From Pseudomonas fragi (GTDB lineage: Bacteria > Pseudomonadota > Gammaproteobacteria > Pseudomonadales > Pseudomonadaceae): a stretch of DNA of 64,000 nt. A program made the translations under genes and the position numbers. The stretch covers positions 744,001 to 808,000 of the forward strand of contig NZ_LT629783.1 in the NCBI RefSeq assembly GCF_900105835.1, in the 5' to 3' direction. The notes under the pieces were generated by a model. It did not search any database and was not told the origin of the DNA. It saw nothing but the letters and a program-made list of their open reading frames with translations. Shown piece after piece: positions 16,186 through 25,297 of this stretch. Positions within the stretch are counted from its first letter, which is position 1; each line of letters begins with the position of its first letter.

Positions 16186-16337
16186 TGTGCAGCCCCTGAG
16201 TTAGCCTTGAAAAATTCTCGGAAGGCTTTGTCCATGAGATCTACGAAAGCTTGGCATATCGAGTCTTTTTGCTCTTGAGAGAGCGATGACCATATCTGTG
16301 AGATGAAGCTGTAGATCTTCAGAAGAATATCAAGCAT
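16182..16337 (-). CDS. Small hypothetical protein, 51 residues
   Basis: ATG 16337 is preceded by GGGAG at good spacing and opens a 51-codon frame that ends in TGA overlapping the next gene's ATG. The product starts MLDILLKIYSFISQIWSSLS and continues as an amphipathic helix-forming sequence (QEQKDSICQAFVDLMDKAF) with a short polar tail. No family is recognised. The small size, amphipathic N-terminal helix and tight coupling to a second small gene recall toxin/immunity or toxin/antitoxin layouts, but that is inference. Confidence 0.6.
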   Translation of the reverse strand: MLDILLKIYSFISQIWSSLSQEQKDSICQAFVDLMDKAFREFFKANSGAAQ

Positions 16338-16575
16338 TTAACGCTCCCTGTGGTACTGGTTTAAACCTAAGGATATCGGGCAACTCAACCTTTCCTTGAG
16401 CTCTAGAGCGACATTGGAGGCCAACAGGAAATTCAGATCCTGCTCGGCCTGCTGCAAGGCTACTCAGTTCGAGTGCTCTGATAGATGACTGCGATGTGTC
16501 AATGGGTGCCGCTTGCAGCGGCCAGCGCATAGAGGCTAGATGTGACGACGAAGCCGACTGCAGGCTAACAGGCAA
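16330..16575 (-). other. Possible upstream ORF of the small-protein operon
   Basis: An open frame overlaps the 51-residue gene by 8 bases and ends LRFKPVPQGALNA. Up to 81 codons are open from a TTG (16575); an internal ATG at 16527 gives 65. No good ribosome site precedes either, and the N-terminal part is Ser/Ala-rich low complexity. The overlap hints at coupling, but it may be an accidental frame. Confidence 0.25.
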
Positions 16576-16756
16576 GCCCCCTTCGATTGAACTCGCCGCT
16601 CGACATCAGCTGACGCATGTTGTCCACCCTCTTCTGCTCTCTACGCCTTATGGACCACTTGTAGAACTCGTTGCAATCCCAGCTTTCTAACCTATGCGGT
16701 AAGTCGGGAGCTGGCTTTCAATGAAGCCATCTTGGCAGCCCGTTTTGAGGCGATTT
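16576..16756 (-). other. Coding debris between small-protein operon and DHA2 exporter
   Basis: No intact gene. A minus-strand frame running to TAG at 16567-16565 reads LESWDCNEFYKWSIRRREQK and continues protein-like for about 20 more residues, with no suitable start codon. It looks like the 3' tail of a truncated gene. From 16338 to 16756 nothing else is recognisable apart from the weak ORF at 16330-16575. Confidence 0.35.
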
Positions 16757-18271
16757 TCAACTACCTGCACCCGACCTGTTTTTGTGATGCTTCAACACAA
16801 ACCAGACCAACAGGCTCAATGCCCCGACCAGTGCAGCCGCCGTCAGTAAAACCATGCTGTGGGAAGCACTAAAAGCCTTTTGCCCCGCTGCAGCCAGCTG
16901 CTGGCCTTGAATGCCTCCAAGTGTTTTGGCCGCAATCATCGTTTCACCAATAGACCGGACGGCTGTCTCGGCCATGGCAGATGGAATGCCGTCAGGCAGC
17001 TGTATGGATTCTTCATAGGTGGAAACTAGGAGAATACCGAAAACGGTTATGCCCAATCCGGTGCCAAGGTCGTAACTGGTGGCCTCAAGGGCTCCGGCCG
17101 AGCCCGCCTTCTCCATTGGAATACTGTTCATGATCGCCACCGACGAGGCGGTCAAGCCGATGCTGAGGGAAAGCCCCAGAGCCACCAGCATCACAATAAC
17201 GGCCACCCCGGCGCTGCCCAGGTGTATTTGGGCCAATCCGACCAGACTTGCAGCGGACACCAGCAACGAGCAACTCGCAACCCACCTCAGGCCAATCGCC
17301 CGCAGGATAACGCCTGCAAGAGGCCCACCGATTGCAGCCGCAATCATCAGCGGCATCATGAAAATACCGGCTTCCAGGGGGGTACGGCCCATGACGAACT
17401 GCAGTTCTTGAGCCAGCAGCAATTCGAACCCGGCAAGCGCACCCATAGTGACCAGCGCCATGACGATACCCGTGCTGACCGCCGGAATGGCAAAAAGGCT
17501 CAGGTCAAGCATCGGGGTCAAGGTATGACGTTGCTTGCGTACAAACCACACCAGCATCAGTGCTCCGAATACAAAACAGGCACCGGTTACGAAATGAGAG
17601 CTGTTGGTTTTGAAACCCGATTTAAGGGCGTAGACACTTGCCATGACACCCAGGATCAGAATCACGGACTGTCCTATGGTCCAGTTTCCATCGCCGACCA
17701 CACTGCGTCGCGGTATCCAGGCGATCACCAAGGGTATGACCAGCAGCATCACGGGCACATTAATCAGGAAGACCGCCCCCCACCAGAAGTGCTCAAGCAA
17801 TGCGCCCCCTACCAAGGGCCCGATGGCGGCTCCCGTGGAGGCAACAGCGCCCCAGATACCCAGCGCTACGGCTTGATCGCTCTGGTCTTCAAACGTCTGT
17901 CGAATAATCGCGAGGACACTGGGCATGATCATGGCGCCGCCGAATGCCATGAACGCCCGTGCCCCGATCAACGCTGCGACATTGGGAGAAAAGGCCGCCA
18001 GTACGGAGCCTGCGCAAAAGATACCCAGCCCGGCCAGCAGCATTCGGCGATGGCCGACCCTGTCCGCAAGCGTGCCCATGGGAATCAGCAGGCTGGCCAT
18101 CAACAACGGATAGATGTCGATGATCCACAGAATCTCGGTACCCGTTGCTTGCAACGCAAGGGTCAGTGACGGAACCGCGACATGGAGAATGGTGTAATCC
18201 AGGACAATCGGCATAAAAGCCAGAATGACCGACATAAGGACTAACCAACGGTTTGACTTGCCTGTACGCAC
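16757..18271 (-). CDS. MFS drug exporter, DHA2 family (SmvA/QacA-like)
   Basis: A 504-residue inner-membrane protein with 14 predicted helices. Family motifs: LDYTILHVAVPSL in helix 1, GTLADRVGHRRMLLAGL (motif A) and GAAIGPLVGGALLEHFWW (motif C, antiporter). The resemblance is to SmvA/QacA-type exporters of quaternary ammonium compounds and cationic dyes. No repressor gene is adjacent. The 252 bp upstream to the GntR gene hold no other gene that I can support. Confidence 0.9.
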   Translation of the reverse strand: MRTGKSNRWLVLMSVILAFMPIVLDYTILHVAVPSLTLALQATGTEILWIIDIYPLLMASLLIPMGTLADRVGHRRMLLAGLGIFCAGSVLAAFSPNVAALIGARAFMAFGGAMIMPSVLAIIRQTFEDQSDQAVALGIWGAVASTGAAIGPLVGGALLEHFWWGAVFLINVPVMLLVIPLVIAWIPRRSVVGDGNWTIGQSVILILGVMASVYALKSGFKTNSSHFVTGACFVFGALMLVWFVRKQRHTLTPMLDLSLFAIPAVSTGIVMALVTMGALAGFELLLAQELQFVMGRTPLEAGIFMMPLMIAAAIGGPLAGVILRAIGLRWVASCSLLVSAASLVGLAQIHLGSAGVAVIVMLVALGLSLSIGLTASSVAIMNSIPMEKAGSAGALEATSYDLGTGLGITVFGILLVSTYEESIQLPDGIPSAMAETAVRSIGETMIAAKTLGGIQGQQLAAAGQKAFSASHSMVLLTAAALVGALSLLVWFVLKHHKNRSGAGS

Positions 18272-18523
18272 AATAAAGAGACCTTTTAACCGGGATCCCG
18301 GCTTTCAAACGCTTGTCAGGCATTTTAAGCCGTTGCTGTCAGCACGCTTGCGCCCCAAGGCAGCGCCGCGATGCTAACCCATATCCCCGCCCTTTCCCGC
18401 CGTGCAAATGTGAAGCTTTGTGAAGTCGCAGGTATGAATCAGGACGGTCCATACTGGGCCCAGGCCACGCCCTGCCCGCCCTCTATGCCTCGGTCAAATG
18501 CTGACGGGTCAAATCAACCGCCC

Positions 18524-19237
18524 TCACCCTTGGCTCAGCACCACATCCAGCGCCATGCGCGCGTCTTCGAGCTGTACCAGTGTGGCCTGGCGCGCGCCCA
18601 AAGCGTCGCGGCTTTCGATCGCGGTCAAGATTGCCTTGTGCCGTGGCAGTGCAAGTTCGTGCAGGTTGGGTCGACGGTTGGAGTGCTTCATTGCTTCGCG
18701 CAAGGCCAAGGACAGCATGTTGCACAAGTTGGCCAGCAAGTCGTTATGGGTTGCGTCGGCAATCCGGCTGTGAAAGTCCAGGTCGGGTTGCAGCAGCTCT
18801 TCAGGGCTGGAGGCACTTTCCATGCGTTGGTAGGCTTCATGGATCGATGCCACATCCTCTGCAGTTGCATGCTGGGCTGCGAGCGCTGCCACGGCGGGCT
18901 CGATAATGCTGCGCACGGTGGTCAGCAAGCCAAAAAATTCATTTTGGGGCGAGGCCTGCAGCAACCAGTGCAATACATCAGGGTCGAGCATGTGCCACTC
19001 GCGGCGTGGCTTGACCACGGTGCCCACGCGCGGCCTGGAGTACACCAGGCCTTTGGCAACCAGCACCCGGGTGGCTTCGCGCAATACCGGGCGGCTGACC
19101 GCATATTCGGCGCAGAGCAAGGCTTCGGCAGGCAGTTTGTCATCGGGTTTGAAGCGCCCGGAGACAATCTGCAGGCCGAGTTCCTGAACGATGCGCGTGT
19201 GCATGCTTTTGCGGTCGGAGGGCTGACGATAATCCAT
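18524..19237 (-). CDS. GntR family regulator, FadR/FCD subfamily
   Basis: A 237-residue regulator. N-terminal winged helix (about 12-78; LPAEALLCAEYAVSRPVLRE) and an all-helical FCD effector domain (about 95-225) with metal-ligand-like residues (DLDFHSRIADATHN and HKAILTAI). It lies downstream of the dehydratase gene on the same strand and is the likely repressor of the pentonate cluster. The cluster's divergent promoter holds two sites matching the TNGTNNNACNA consensus of this subfamily. Confidence 0.88.
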   Translation of the reverse strand: MDYRQPSDRKSMHTRIVQELGLQIVSGRFKPDDKLPAEALLCAEYAVSRPVLREATRVLVAKGLVYSRPRVGTVVKPRREWHMLDPDVLHWLLQASPQNEFFGLLTTVRSIIEPAVAALAAQHATAEDVASIHEAYQRMESASSPEELLQPDLDFHSRIADATHNDLLANLCNMLSLALREAMKHSNRRPNLHELALPRHKAILTAIESRDALGARQATLVQLEDARMALDVVLSQG

Positions 19238-19344
19238 GGGGCGCAGGTCGATCCTTTCGGTTGAAAGCGCGGATCATAGCAGGCGCGGGTTGAATCGCGC
19301 CCGCTATGATTGTCATGGCGGGCGCGCTTGGCCGGTGGCGCCAC

Positions 19345-21081
19345 TCAGTGGGAATGACGGGGTACTTGCGATCCTCGGCAGCCCACCAGGAAATCGAAGT
19401 CGCAGCCTTGGTCAGCCTGCATGACATGGTCGATGTAGAGCTGGCGATAGCCGCCAATCAACAGGTTTTTTGGCGGCTCGATATCGGCCAGGCGAGCGGT
19501 CAGTTCGGCCTCGCTGATATCCAGGTGCAGGCGTCCAGTGGCGCAGTCCAGTTCAATCCAGTCACCTTCCTGCACAGCCGCCAGTGGCCCGCCGGCCGCG
19601 GCTTCCGGTGCTACGTGCAGCACCACTGTGCCGTACGCCGTGCCGCTCATGCGGGCATCGGAAATGCGCACCATATCGGTCACGCCCTGAGCCAGCAGCT
19701 TGGCGGGCAGGCCCATGTTGCCCACTTCGGCCATGCCCGGGTAACCCTTTGGTCCACAGTTCTTCATCACCAGAATCGAGTCGGCAGTGACCGCCAGCTC
19801 AGGGTCATTGATGCGGGCCTTGTACATGTCGAAGTTCTCGAATACCACGGCCTGTCCGCGATGCTTCATCAGGGCCGGGGTCGCAGCGGATGGCTTGAGT
19901 ACCGCGCCCAGAGGCGCCAGGTTGCCGCGCAATACACAGATACCGCCGTCGGCCACCAGCGGGTTATCGATTGCGCGGATAACTTCGTCGTCACCATAGA
20001 TCGGTGAGTTTTTAACGTTCTCCCACAAACTCTTGCCGTTGACGGTCAACGCGTGTGGATTGGGTATCAGGCCGTTCTCACCCAAGCGCCGCAACACGGC
20101 CGGCAGGCCTCCGGCATAGTAGAACTCTTCCATCAGGAAACGACCCGACGGCTGCAAGTCCACCAGGGTCGGTGTGCCCTGCCCTATGCGGGTCCAATCA
20201 TCCAGCTCCAGGTCCACGCCGATCCGCCCGGCGATGGCCTTGAGGTGAATCACGGCGTTGGTCGAACCGCCAATGGCGGCATTGACCCTGATCGCATTTT
20301 CAAAGGCTTCCCGGGTCAACACTTTGGACAGGCGCAAATCTTCGCGGACCATCTCGACGGCGCGCATGCCCGACATATGGGCCAGCACATAGCGGCGCGA
20401 ATCCACCGCCGGGATGGCCGCGTTATGGGGCAGCGAGGTGCCCAGGGCTTCAGCCATGCAGGCCATGGTCGAGGCCGTACCCATGGTGTTGCAGGTGCCC
20501 GCCGAGCGCGACATGCCGGCCTCGGCCGAGAGGAATTCGTCGAGGCTGATGGTGCCGGCTTTGTAGGACTCGTGCATCTGCCAGACGATGGTCCCGGCGC
20601 CGATGTCCTTGCCTTTGTGCTTGCCGTTCAGCATCGGCCCACCGGTGACCACAATGGCCGGGACATCGCAGCTGGCCGCGCCCATCAACAGCGCCGGGGT
20701 GGTTTTGTCGCAACCGGTCAACAGCACCACGCCATCGATCGGGTTACCGCGAATGGCTTCTTCCACATCCATGCTCGCCAGATTGCGCGTCAGCATGGCG
20801 GTAGGTCGCAGATTGGATTCGCCGTTGGAAAACACCGGGAACTCGACCGGGAAACCACCGGCCTCGATCACACCGCGTTTGACGTGCTCGGCGATGGTCC
20901 GAAAGTGCGCATTGCAAGGCGTCAGTTCCGACCAGGTGTTGCAGATACCGATGATGGGTTTGCCCTGGAACTGATGATCGGCAATGCCCTGGTTCTTCAT
21001 CCAGCTGCGGTACATGAAACCGTTTTTATCAGCGCTGCCGAACCATTGGGCAGAACGCAGGGGAGGAAATTTGTCTGACAT
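19345..21081 (-). CDS. Pentonate dehydratase, IlvD/EDD family
   Basis: A 578-residue enzyme. Iron-sulfur and active-site motifs: ICNTWSELTPCNAH, LLTGCDKTTPALLMG and AGTCNTMGTASTM, plus SDARMSGTAYGTVVLH near the C terminus. Length fits L-arabonate-type dehydratases (about 580) better than the longer YjhG/YagF xylonate enzymes (about 655). It would convert an aldopentonate to a 2-keto-3-deoxypentonate. It is transcribed away from the MFS/FAH/ALDH genes and upstream of the GntR gene. L-arabonate versus D-xylonate or related acids cannot be decided from sequence alone. Confidence 0.9.
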   Translation of the reverse strand: MSDKFPPLRSAQWFGSADKNGFMYRSWMKNQGIADHQFQGKPIIGICNTWSELTPCNAHFRTIAEHVKRGVIEAGGFPVEFPVFSNGESNLRPTAMLTRNLASMDVEEAIRGNPIDGVVLLTGCDKTTPALLMGAASCDVPAIVVTGGPMLNGKHKGKDIGAGTIVWQMHESYKAGTISLDEFLSAEAGMSRSAGTCNTMGTASTMACMAEALGTSLPHNAAIPAVDSRRYVLAHMSGMRAVEMVREDLRLSKVLTREAFENAIRVNAAIGGSTNAVIHLKAIAGRIGVDLELDDWTRIGQGTPTLVDLQPSGRFLMEEFYYAGGLPAVLRRLGENGLIPNPHALTVNGKSLWENVKNSPIYGDDEVIRAIDNPLVADGGICVLRGNLAPLGAVLKPSAATPALMKHRGQAVVFENFDMYKARINDPELAVTADSILVMKNCGPKGYPGMAEVGNMGLPAKLLAQGVTDMVRISDARMSGTAYGTVVLHVAPEAAAGGPLAAVQEGDWIELDCATGRLHLDISEAELTARLADIEPPKNLLIGGYRQLYIDHVMQADQGCDFDFLVGCRGSQVPRHSH

Positions 21082-21096
21082 TATGGCGGGCTCTTA

Positions 21097-21107
21097 TTGT
21101 ATGACTA
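21097..21107. promoter_or_regulatory. GntR (FadR-type) site, dehydratase side
   Basis: TTGTATGACTA fits TNGTNNNACNA, the consensus of FCD-type GntR regulators. It lies 16 bp upstream of the dehydratase start, where binding would block transcription. Confidence 0.5.
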
Positions 21108-21169
21108 ATTATTTTCCGTACCGCTAAATTAGCCTTAAAAAAGCCATTGTGGAAGTGTTGTTGGTTAAA

Positions 21170-21180
21170 TAGTAATACTA
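21170..21180. promoter_or_regulatory. GntR (FadR-type) site, permease side
   Basis: TAGTAATACTA fits TNGTNNNACNA and is the core of a 13-bp perfect inverted repeat (21169-21181). It lies about 90 bp upstream of the permease start, in the divergent promoter. Confidence 0.55.
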
Positions 21181-21271
21181 TATAGTCGCTTTCACTGAGA
21201 GCTGATCCTGGCGATAACCCGCTTGAGGCCACTCCAGAGGTGCCATAACAAAAACAATGGGAGACCGTCTC

Positions 21272-22594
21272 ATGAGCCAGGAACTCCGGCTTATTCGTCG
21301 CATTACGCTTAAACTCATTCCCTTCCTGATCCTGCTGTACCTGATTGCTTATGTAGATCGTTCCGCGGTGGGCTTTGCAAAGCTGCACATGGGCGCGGAT
21401 ATCGGCATTGGCGATGCCGCCTATGGCCTGGGCGCCGGGCTGTTTTTCATTGGCTATTTCCTGATGGAAATCCCCAGCAACCTGATGCTCGAGCGTTTCG
21501 GCGCCCGGCGCTGGTTTGCCCGGATCATGGTCACCTGGGGCGCCATCACCATTGGCATGGCCTTTGTGCAGGGGCCGCACAGCTTCTATGTCATGCGTTT
21601 CCTGCTGGGGGTCGCCGAAGCGGGGTTCTTTCCTGGCGTGCTGTACTACATCACCCAATGGTTTCCGGTCCGCCATCGCGGCAAGATCCTGGGCCTGTTT
21701 ATCCTCTCGCAACCAATCGCCATGATGATCACCGGGCCCGTGTCTGGCGGCTTGCTTGGCATGGATGGCATCCTTGGCCTGCATGGCTGGCAATGGCTGT
21801 TTATTGTGATCGGCACGCCCGCCATTCTGTTGACCTGGCCCGTACTGCGTTACTTGCCGGACGGCCCGCAACAGGTCAAGTGGATGGATCAGGGTGAAAA
21901 GGACTGGCTGCAAGGCGAGCTGGAAAAGGACTTGCAAGCCTACGGCCAGACCCGTCATGGCAACCCGTTGCATGCTCTGAAAGACAAGCGCGTATTGCTG
22001 CTTGCGCTGTTCTACCTGCCCGTCACCCTGAGTATTTACGGGCTGGGGCTGTGGCTGCCAACGTTGATCAAACAGTTTGGCGGCAGTGATTTGAGCACCG
22101 GGTTCGTGTCTTCGGTGCCCTATGTCTTCGGCATTATCGGCTTGCTCATCATCCCTCGCAGTTCCGACCGCCTCAATGATCGCTATGGCCACCTGGCAGT
22201 GCTCTATGTGCTGGGCGCCATCGGGCTGTTCTTCAGCGCCTGGCTGACGGTGCCGATGCTGCAACTGGCGGCCTTGAGCCTGGTGGCATTCTCGTTGTTT
22301 TCCTGTACCGCCATCTTCTGGACATTACCGGGACGCTTCTTCGCCGGTGCCAGCGCCGCCGCCGGCATTGCCCTGATCAACTCGGTGGGCAACCTGGGTG
22401 GCTACATCGGACCGTTTGTGATCGGTGCGCTCAAGGAATACACCGGCAACCTCGCCTCGGGCTTGTACTTCCTGAGCGGGGTGATGCTGTTCGGGCTCTT
22501 CCTGACGTTCGTGGTGTATCGCACCCTCGAGCGTAAACACGTGCTCCAGTCGAGCGAATTTGCCGCCAGCGCCCGCGCGGCGACCCATCTTTAA
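21272..22594 (+). CDS. MFS sugar-acid permease (ACS/GudP-like family)
   Basis: A 440-residue, 12-helix transporter of the anion:cation symporter family. Motifs: YVDRSAVGFAKLHMGADIGI in helix 1, NLMLERFGARRW (motif A) and GVAEAGFFPGVLYYITQWFP. Such permeases import hexuronates, glucarate, galactonate or pentonates. ATG 21272 is chosen because GGGAGA lies just upstream; ATG 21257 has no ribosome site. First gene of a three-gene operon (gaps 16 and 12 bp). Confidence 0.9.
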   Translation: MSQELRLIRRITLKLIPFLILLYLIAYVDRSAVGFAKLHMGADIGIGDAAYGLGAGLFFIGYFLMEIPSNLMLERFGARRWFARIMVTWGAITIGMAFVQGPHSFYVMRFLLGVAEAGFFPGVLYYITQWFPVRHRGKILGLFILSQPIAMMITGPVSGGLLGMDGILGLHGWQWLFIVIGTPAILLTWPVLRYLPDGPQQVKWMDQGEKDWLQGELEKDLQAYGQTRHGNPLHALKDKRVLLLALFYLPVTLSIYGLGLWLPTLIKQFGGSDLSTGFVSSVPYVFGIIGLLIIPRSSDRLNDRYGHLAVLYVLGAIGLFFSAWLTVPMLQLAALSLVAFSLFSCTAIFWTLPGRFFAGASAAAGIALINSVGNLGGYIGPFVIGALKEYTGNLASGLYFLSGVMLFGLFLTFVVYRTLERKHVLQSSEFAASARAATHL

Positions 22595-22610
22595 TCAAGG
22601 GACACCCGTT

Positions 22611-23603
22611 ATGCGTTTAGTACAATTTGAACTCACCACCGGCGAGCGCCGCGTCGGCCTGGTAGACGGTAACCTGGTACATGAAGTGTCGGGGGCCAAC
22701 AGCGTGCGTGATTTGGCCCTCGCTGCCATCGAAGCGGGCGTGAGCCTGGCACAGCAGGTCGACCAGCACGGCCTGGGCATTACCCATGACTATCCCGCGT
22801 TGTTGGCCGAGTTGCGCATCCTGCCCCCTCTGGATCACCCGGACCCGGCCCATATGCTGATTAGCGGTACGGGCCTGACCCACCTGGGCAGCGCGTCTGC
22901 GCGAGATAAAATGCACCAGCAGGCCGGTGACGAAGCGGCGCTGACCGACACCATGCGAATTTTCAAATGGGGAGTGGAAGGCGGAAAGCCCGCCGCTGGT
23001 CAAGCGGGGGTGCAACCGGAATGGTTCTACAAGGGCGATGGCAGCATCGTTGTACGGCCTGGCGCTGCATTCCCGCTGCCACCCTTTGCCGAAGACGCGG
23101 GCGAGGAGCCGGAAATCGGCGGCCTGTATGTCATCGGCCATGACGCAAAACCCTATCGACTGGGGTTCGCGGTAGGCAATGAATTCTCCGATCACGTGAT
23201 GGAACGCAAGAACTACCTGTATCTGGCACATTCCAAATTGCGCAGTTGCTCGTTTGGTCCGGAACTGCGGGTCGGTGCACTGCCCCAGCATTTGTCGGGC
23301 CGCAACCGGATCCTGCGCGATGGCGAGGTGCTGTGGGATAACGAGTTCTTGAGTGGCGAAGCCAACATGTGCCACAGCCTGGAAAACCTTGAATACCATC
23401 ACTTCAAGTACAGCCAGTTCCTGCGCCCGGGTGATGTGCATATCCACTTTTTCGGCACGGCGACCTTGTCGTTCGCCGACGGCATTCGCACACAACCGGG
23501 GGATCGCTTCGAAATCAGCCAGGCCGAGTTCGGCGCGCCTTTGATCAACGGTATCACCCCGGTCGATGGGGTGTTCGCGCCCGGCGGCATGGGCACACTT
23601 TAA
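22611..23603 (+). CDS. FAH-fold 2-keto-3-deoxypentonate dehydratase (AraD1/XylX-like)
   Basis: A 330-residue fumarylacetoacetate-hydrolase-like protein. It has the substrate-side motif ISGTGLTHLGSA, metal-ligand region EIGGLYVIGHDA and GNEFSDHVME, and a C-terminal HIHFFGTATLSFADG block. In this context it would dehydrate 2-keto-3-deoxypentonate to 2-oxoglutarate semialdehyde. ATG 22611 is chosen: it gives a clean N terminus (MRLVQFEL), has AAGGGA upstream, and starts 16 bp after the permease stop. Confidence 0.88.
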   Translation: MRLVQFELTTGERRVGLVDGNLVHEVSGANSVRDLALAAIEAGVSLAQQVDQHGLGITHDYPALLAELRILPPLDHPDPAHMLISGTGLTHLGSASARDKMHQQAGDEAALTDTMRIFKWGVEGGKPAAGQAGVQPEWFYKGDGSIVVRPGAAFPLPPFAEDAGEEPEIGGLYVIGHDAKPYRLGFAVGNEFSDHVMERKNYLYLAHSKLRSCSFGPELRVGALPQHLSGRNRILRDGEVLWDNEFLSGEANMCHSLENLEYHHFKYSQFLRPGDVHIHFFGTATLSFADGIRTQPGDRFEISQAEFGAPLINGITPVDGVFAPGGMGTL

Positions 23604-23615
23604 AGGAGACCCCCA

Positions 23616-25199
23616 ATGACTCAGATTCTCGGTCACAACTACATCGGTGGCCAACGCAGCGCCCTGGGCAGCGTCATCGTCAAGAGTGTCGACGCCAGCA
23701 CCGGCGAGGCCCTCGCCTACGACTTTCACCAGGCCACCGCCGAGGAGGTTGACCATGCCGCCGCGGCTGCGGCGTCGGCATACCCGGCCTACCGCGGCTT
23801 GAGTGCGGAGCGCCGCGCCAGCTTCCTGGACGCGATCGCCGATGAGCTGGATGCCCTGGGCGATGACTTCGTGGCGGTTGTCTGCCGGGAAACGGCATTG
23901 CCTGCGGGTCGTATTGTGGGTGAGCGCGGGCGCACCAGCGGACAAATGCGCCTGTTCGCCAAGGTGCTGCGCCGTGGTGATTTTTATGGCGCACGCATCG
24001 ATCAGGCACTGCCGGATCGCACTCCCCTGCCTCGTCCCGACTTGCGTCAGTACCGCATTGGCCTGGGGCCGGTGGCGGTGTTTGGCGCCAGCAACTTTCC
24101 CTTGGCGTTCTCCACAGCGGGCGGTGACACCGCCTCGGCACTGGCAGCCGGCTGCCCGGTCGTGTTCAAGGCCCATAGCGGGCACATGGCTACTGCAGAA
24201 TGGGTCGCCGATGCCTTGCTGCGTGCCGCCGAACGCACCGGCATGCCCGCCGGTGTCTTTAACATGATCTACGGCGCTGGCGTGGGTGAGGCGCTGGTCA
24301 AGCACCCGGCAATTCATGCCGTCGGCTTTACCGGCTCGCTCAAGGGCGGCCGCGCGTTGTGTGACATGGCAGCGGCACGCCCCCGGCCTATCCCGGTGTT
24401 TGCCGAGATGTCCAGCATCAACCCGGTGATCGTCCTGCCCCAGGCCCTTGTGGTACGCGGCGCCAGCATCGCCCGCGAACTGTGCGCCTCGGTTGTGCAG
24501 GGTTGCGGGCAGTTTTGTACCAATCCGGGGCTGGTCATTGGCCTGCGCTCGGCAGCATTCACGACCTTTATTGACCAGTTAGCCGGGCAAATCAGCGAGC
24601 AACCCGCGCAGACCATGCTTAACCCCGGCACCTTGCGCAGCTACGGCGAGGGGCTGGACAAGTTGCTTGCCCATGACGCTATCCAACACCTGGCCGGGCA
24701 GGCGCAGCAAGGCAACCAGGCATGGCCGCAGCTGTTCAAGGCTGATGTCAGCCTGTTGCTCGAAGGGGATGAAGTGTTGCAGGAAGAAGTCTTCGGGCCA
24801 AGCACCGTGGTGGTTGAGGTTGAGGATCAGGCTCAGCTCAGTGCCGCGATAAACAGCTTGCATGGCCAACTGACGGCCACCTTGATCGGCGAAGTGACTG
24901 ACATTGAGCAGTTCGGCGAATTGACTGCGCTACTGGAGCAGAAAGTCGGACGCATCCTGCTCAATGGTTACCCGACCGGCGTGGAAGTCTGCGACTCGAT
25001 GGTCCACGGCGGACCGTACCCGGCCACCTCCGATGCCAGGGGCACTTCCGTGGGCACCCTGGCGATCGATCGTTTCCTGCGCCCGGTGTGTTTCCAGAAC
25101 TACCCCGACAACCTGTTGCCTGACGCATTGAAAAACGCCAACCCTCTGGGCCTTCACCGCCTGGTGGATGGCCAGTTGTCTGACCGCTCGCTGGGTTGA
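23616..25199 (+). CDS. 2-Oxoglutarate semialdehyde dehydrogenase (ALDH superfamily)
   Basis: A 527-residue NAD(P)-dependent aldehyde dehydrogenase. Active-site Glu in VFAEMSSINPVIVLP and Cys in GCGQFCTNPGLV; cofactor-site motif GASNFPLAFSTAGGDTASAL and AVGFTGSLKGGR. Length and motifs fit the KGSADH subgroup used in pentose, glucarate and hydroxyproline catabolism. It yields 2-oxoglutarate, completing the pathway encoded by the cluster. An AAGGAG ribosome site lies in the 12-bp gap after the FAH gene. Confidence 0.92.
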   Translation: MTQILGHNYIGGQRSALGSVIVKSVDASTGEALAYDFHQATAEEVDHAAAAAASAYPAYRGLSAERRASFLDAIADELDALGDDFVAVVCRETALPAGRIVGERGRTSGQMRLFAKVLRRGDFYGARIDQALPDRTPLPRPDLRQYRIGLGPVAVFGASNFPLAFSTAGGDTASALAAGCPVVFKAHSGHMATAEWVADALLRAAERTGMPAGVFNMIYGAGVGEALVKHPAIHAVGFTGSLKGGRALCDMAAARPRPIPVFAEMSSINPVIVLPQALVVRGASIARELCASVVQGCGQFCTNPGLVIGLRSAAFTTFIDQLAGQISEQPAQTMLNPGTLRSYGEGLDKLLAHDAIQHLAGQAQQGNQAWPQLFKADVSLLLEGDEVLQEEVFGPSTVVVEVEDQAQLSAAINSLHGQLTATLIGEVTDIEQFGELTALLEQKVGRILLNGYPTGVEVCDSMVHGGPYPATSDARGTSVGTLAIDRFLRPVCFQNYPDNLLPDALKNANPLGLHRLVDGQLSDRSLG

Positions 25200-25297
25200 T
25201 CCTGGCATAACAGAGGGGATCGCCGAGACCACACAATGATGTGCGCAGATGCCAGGGTGTCTGCGTTACATCTGCGTGCCTGCTCGGGCCAGAGTTT

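Noticed and set aside
18371..19264. Plus-strand open frame opposite the GntR regulator
   Set aside because: The minus strand encodes a full FCD-type GntR protein; the plus frame has no recognisable domain.
20053..21078. Plus-strand open frame opposite the dehydratase
   Set aside because: The dehydratase with all iron-sulfur motifs occupies the minus strand.
22617..24317. Minus-strand open frame across the FAH and aldehyde dehydrogenase genes
   Set aside because: It crosses two intact genes of a clear operon and shows no family resemblance.
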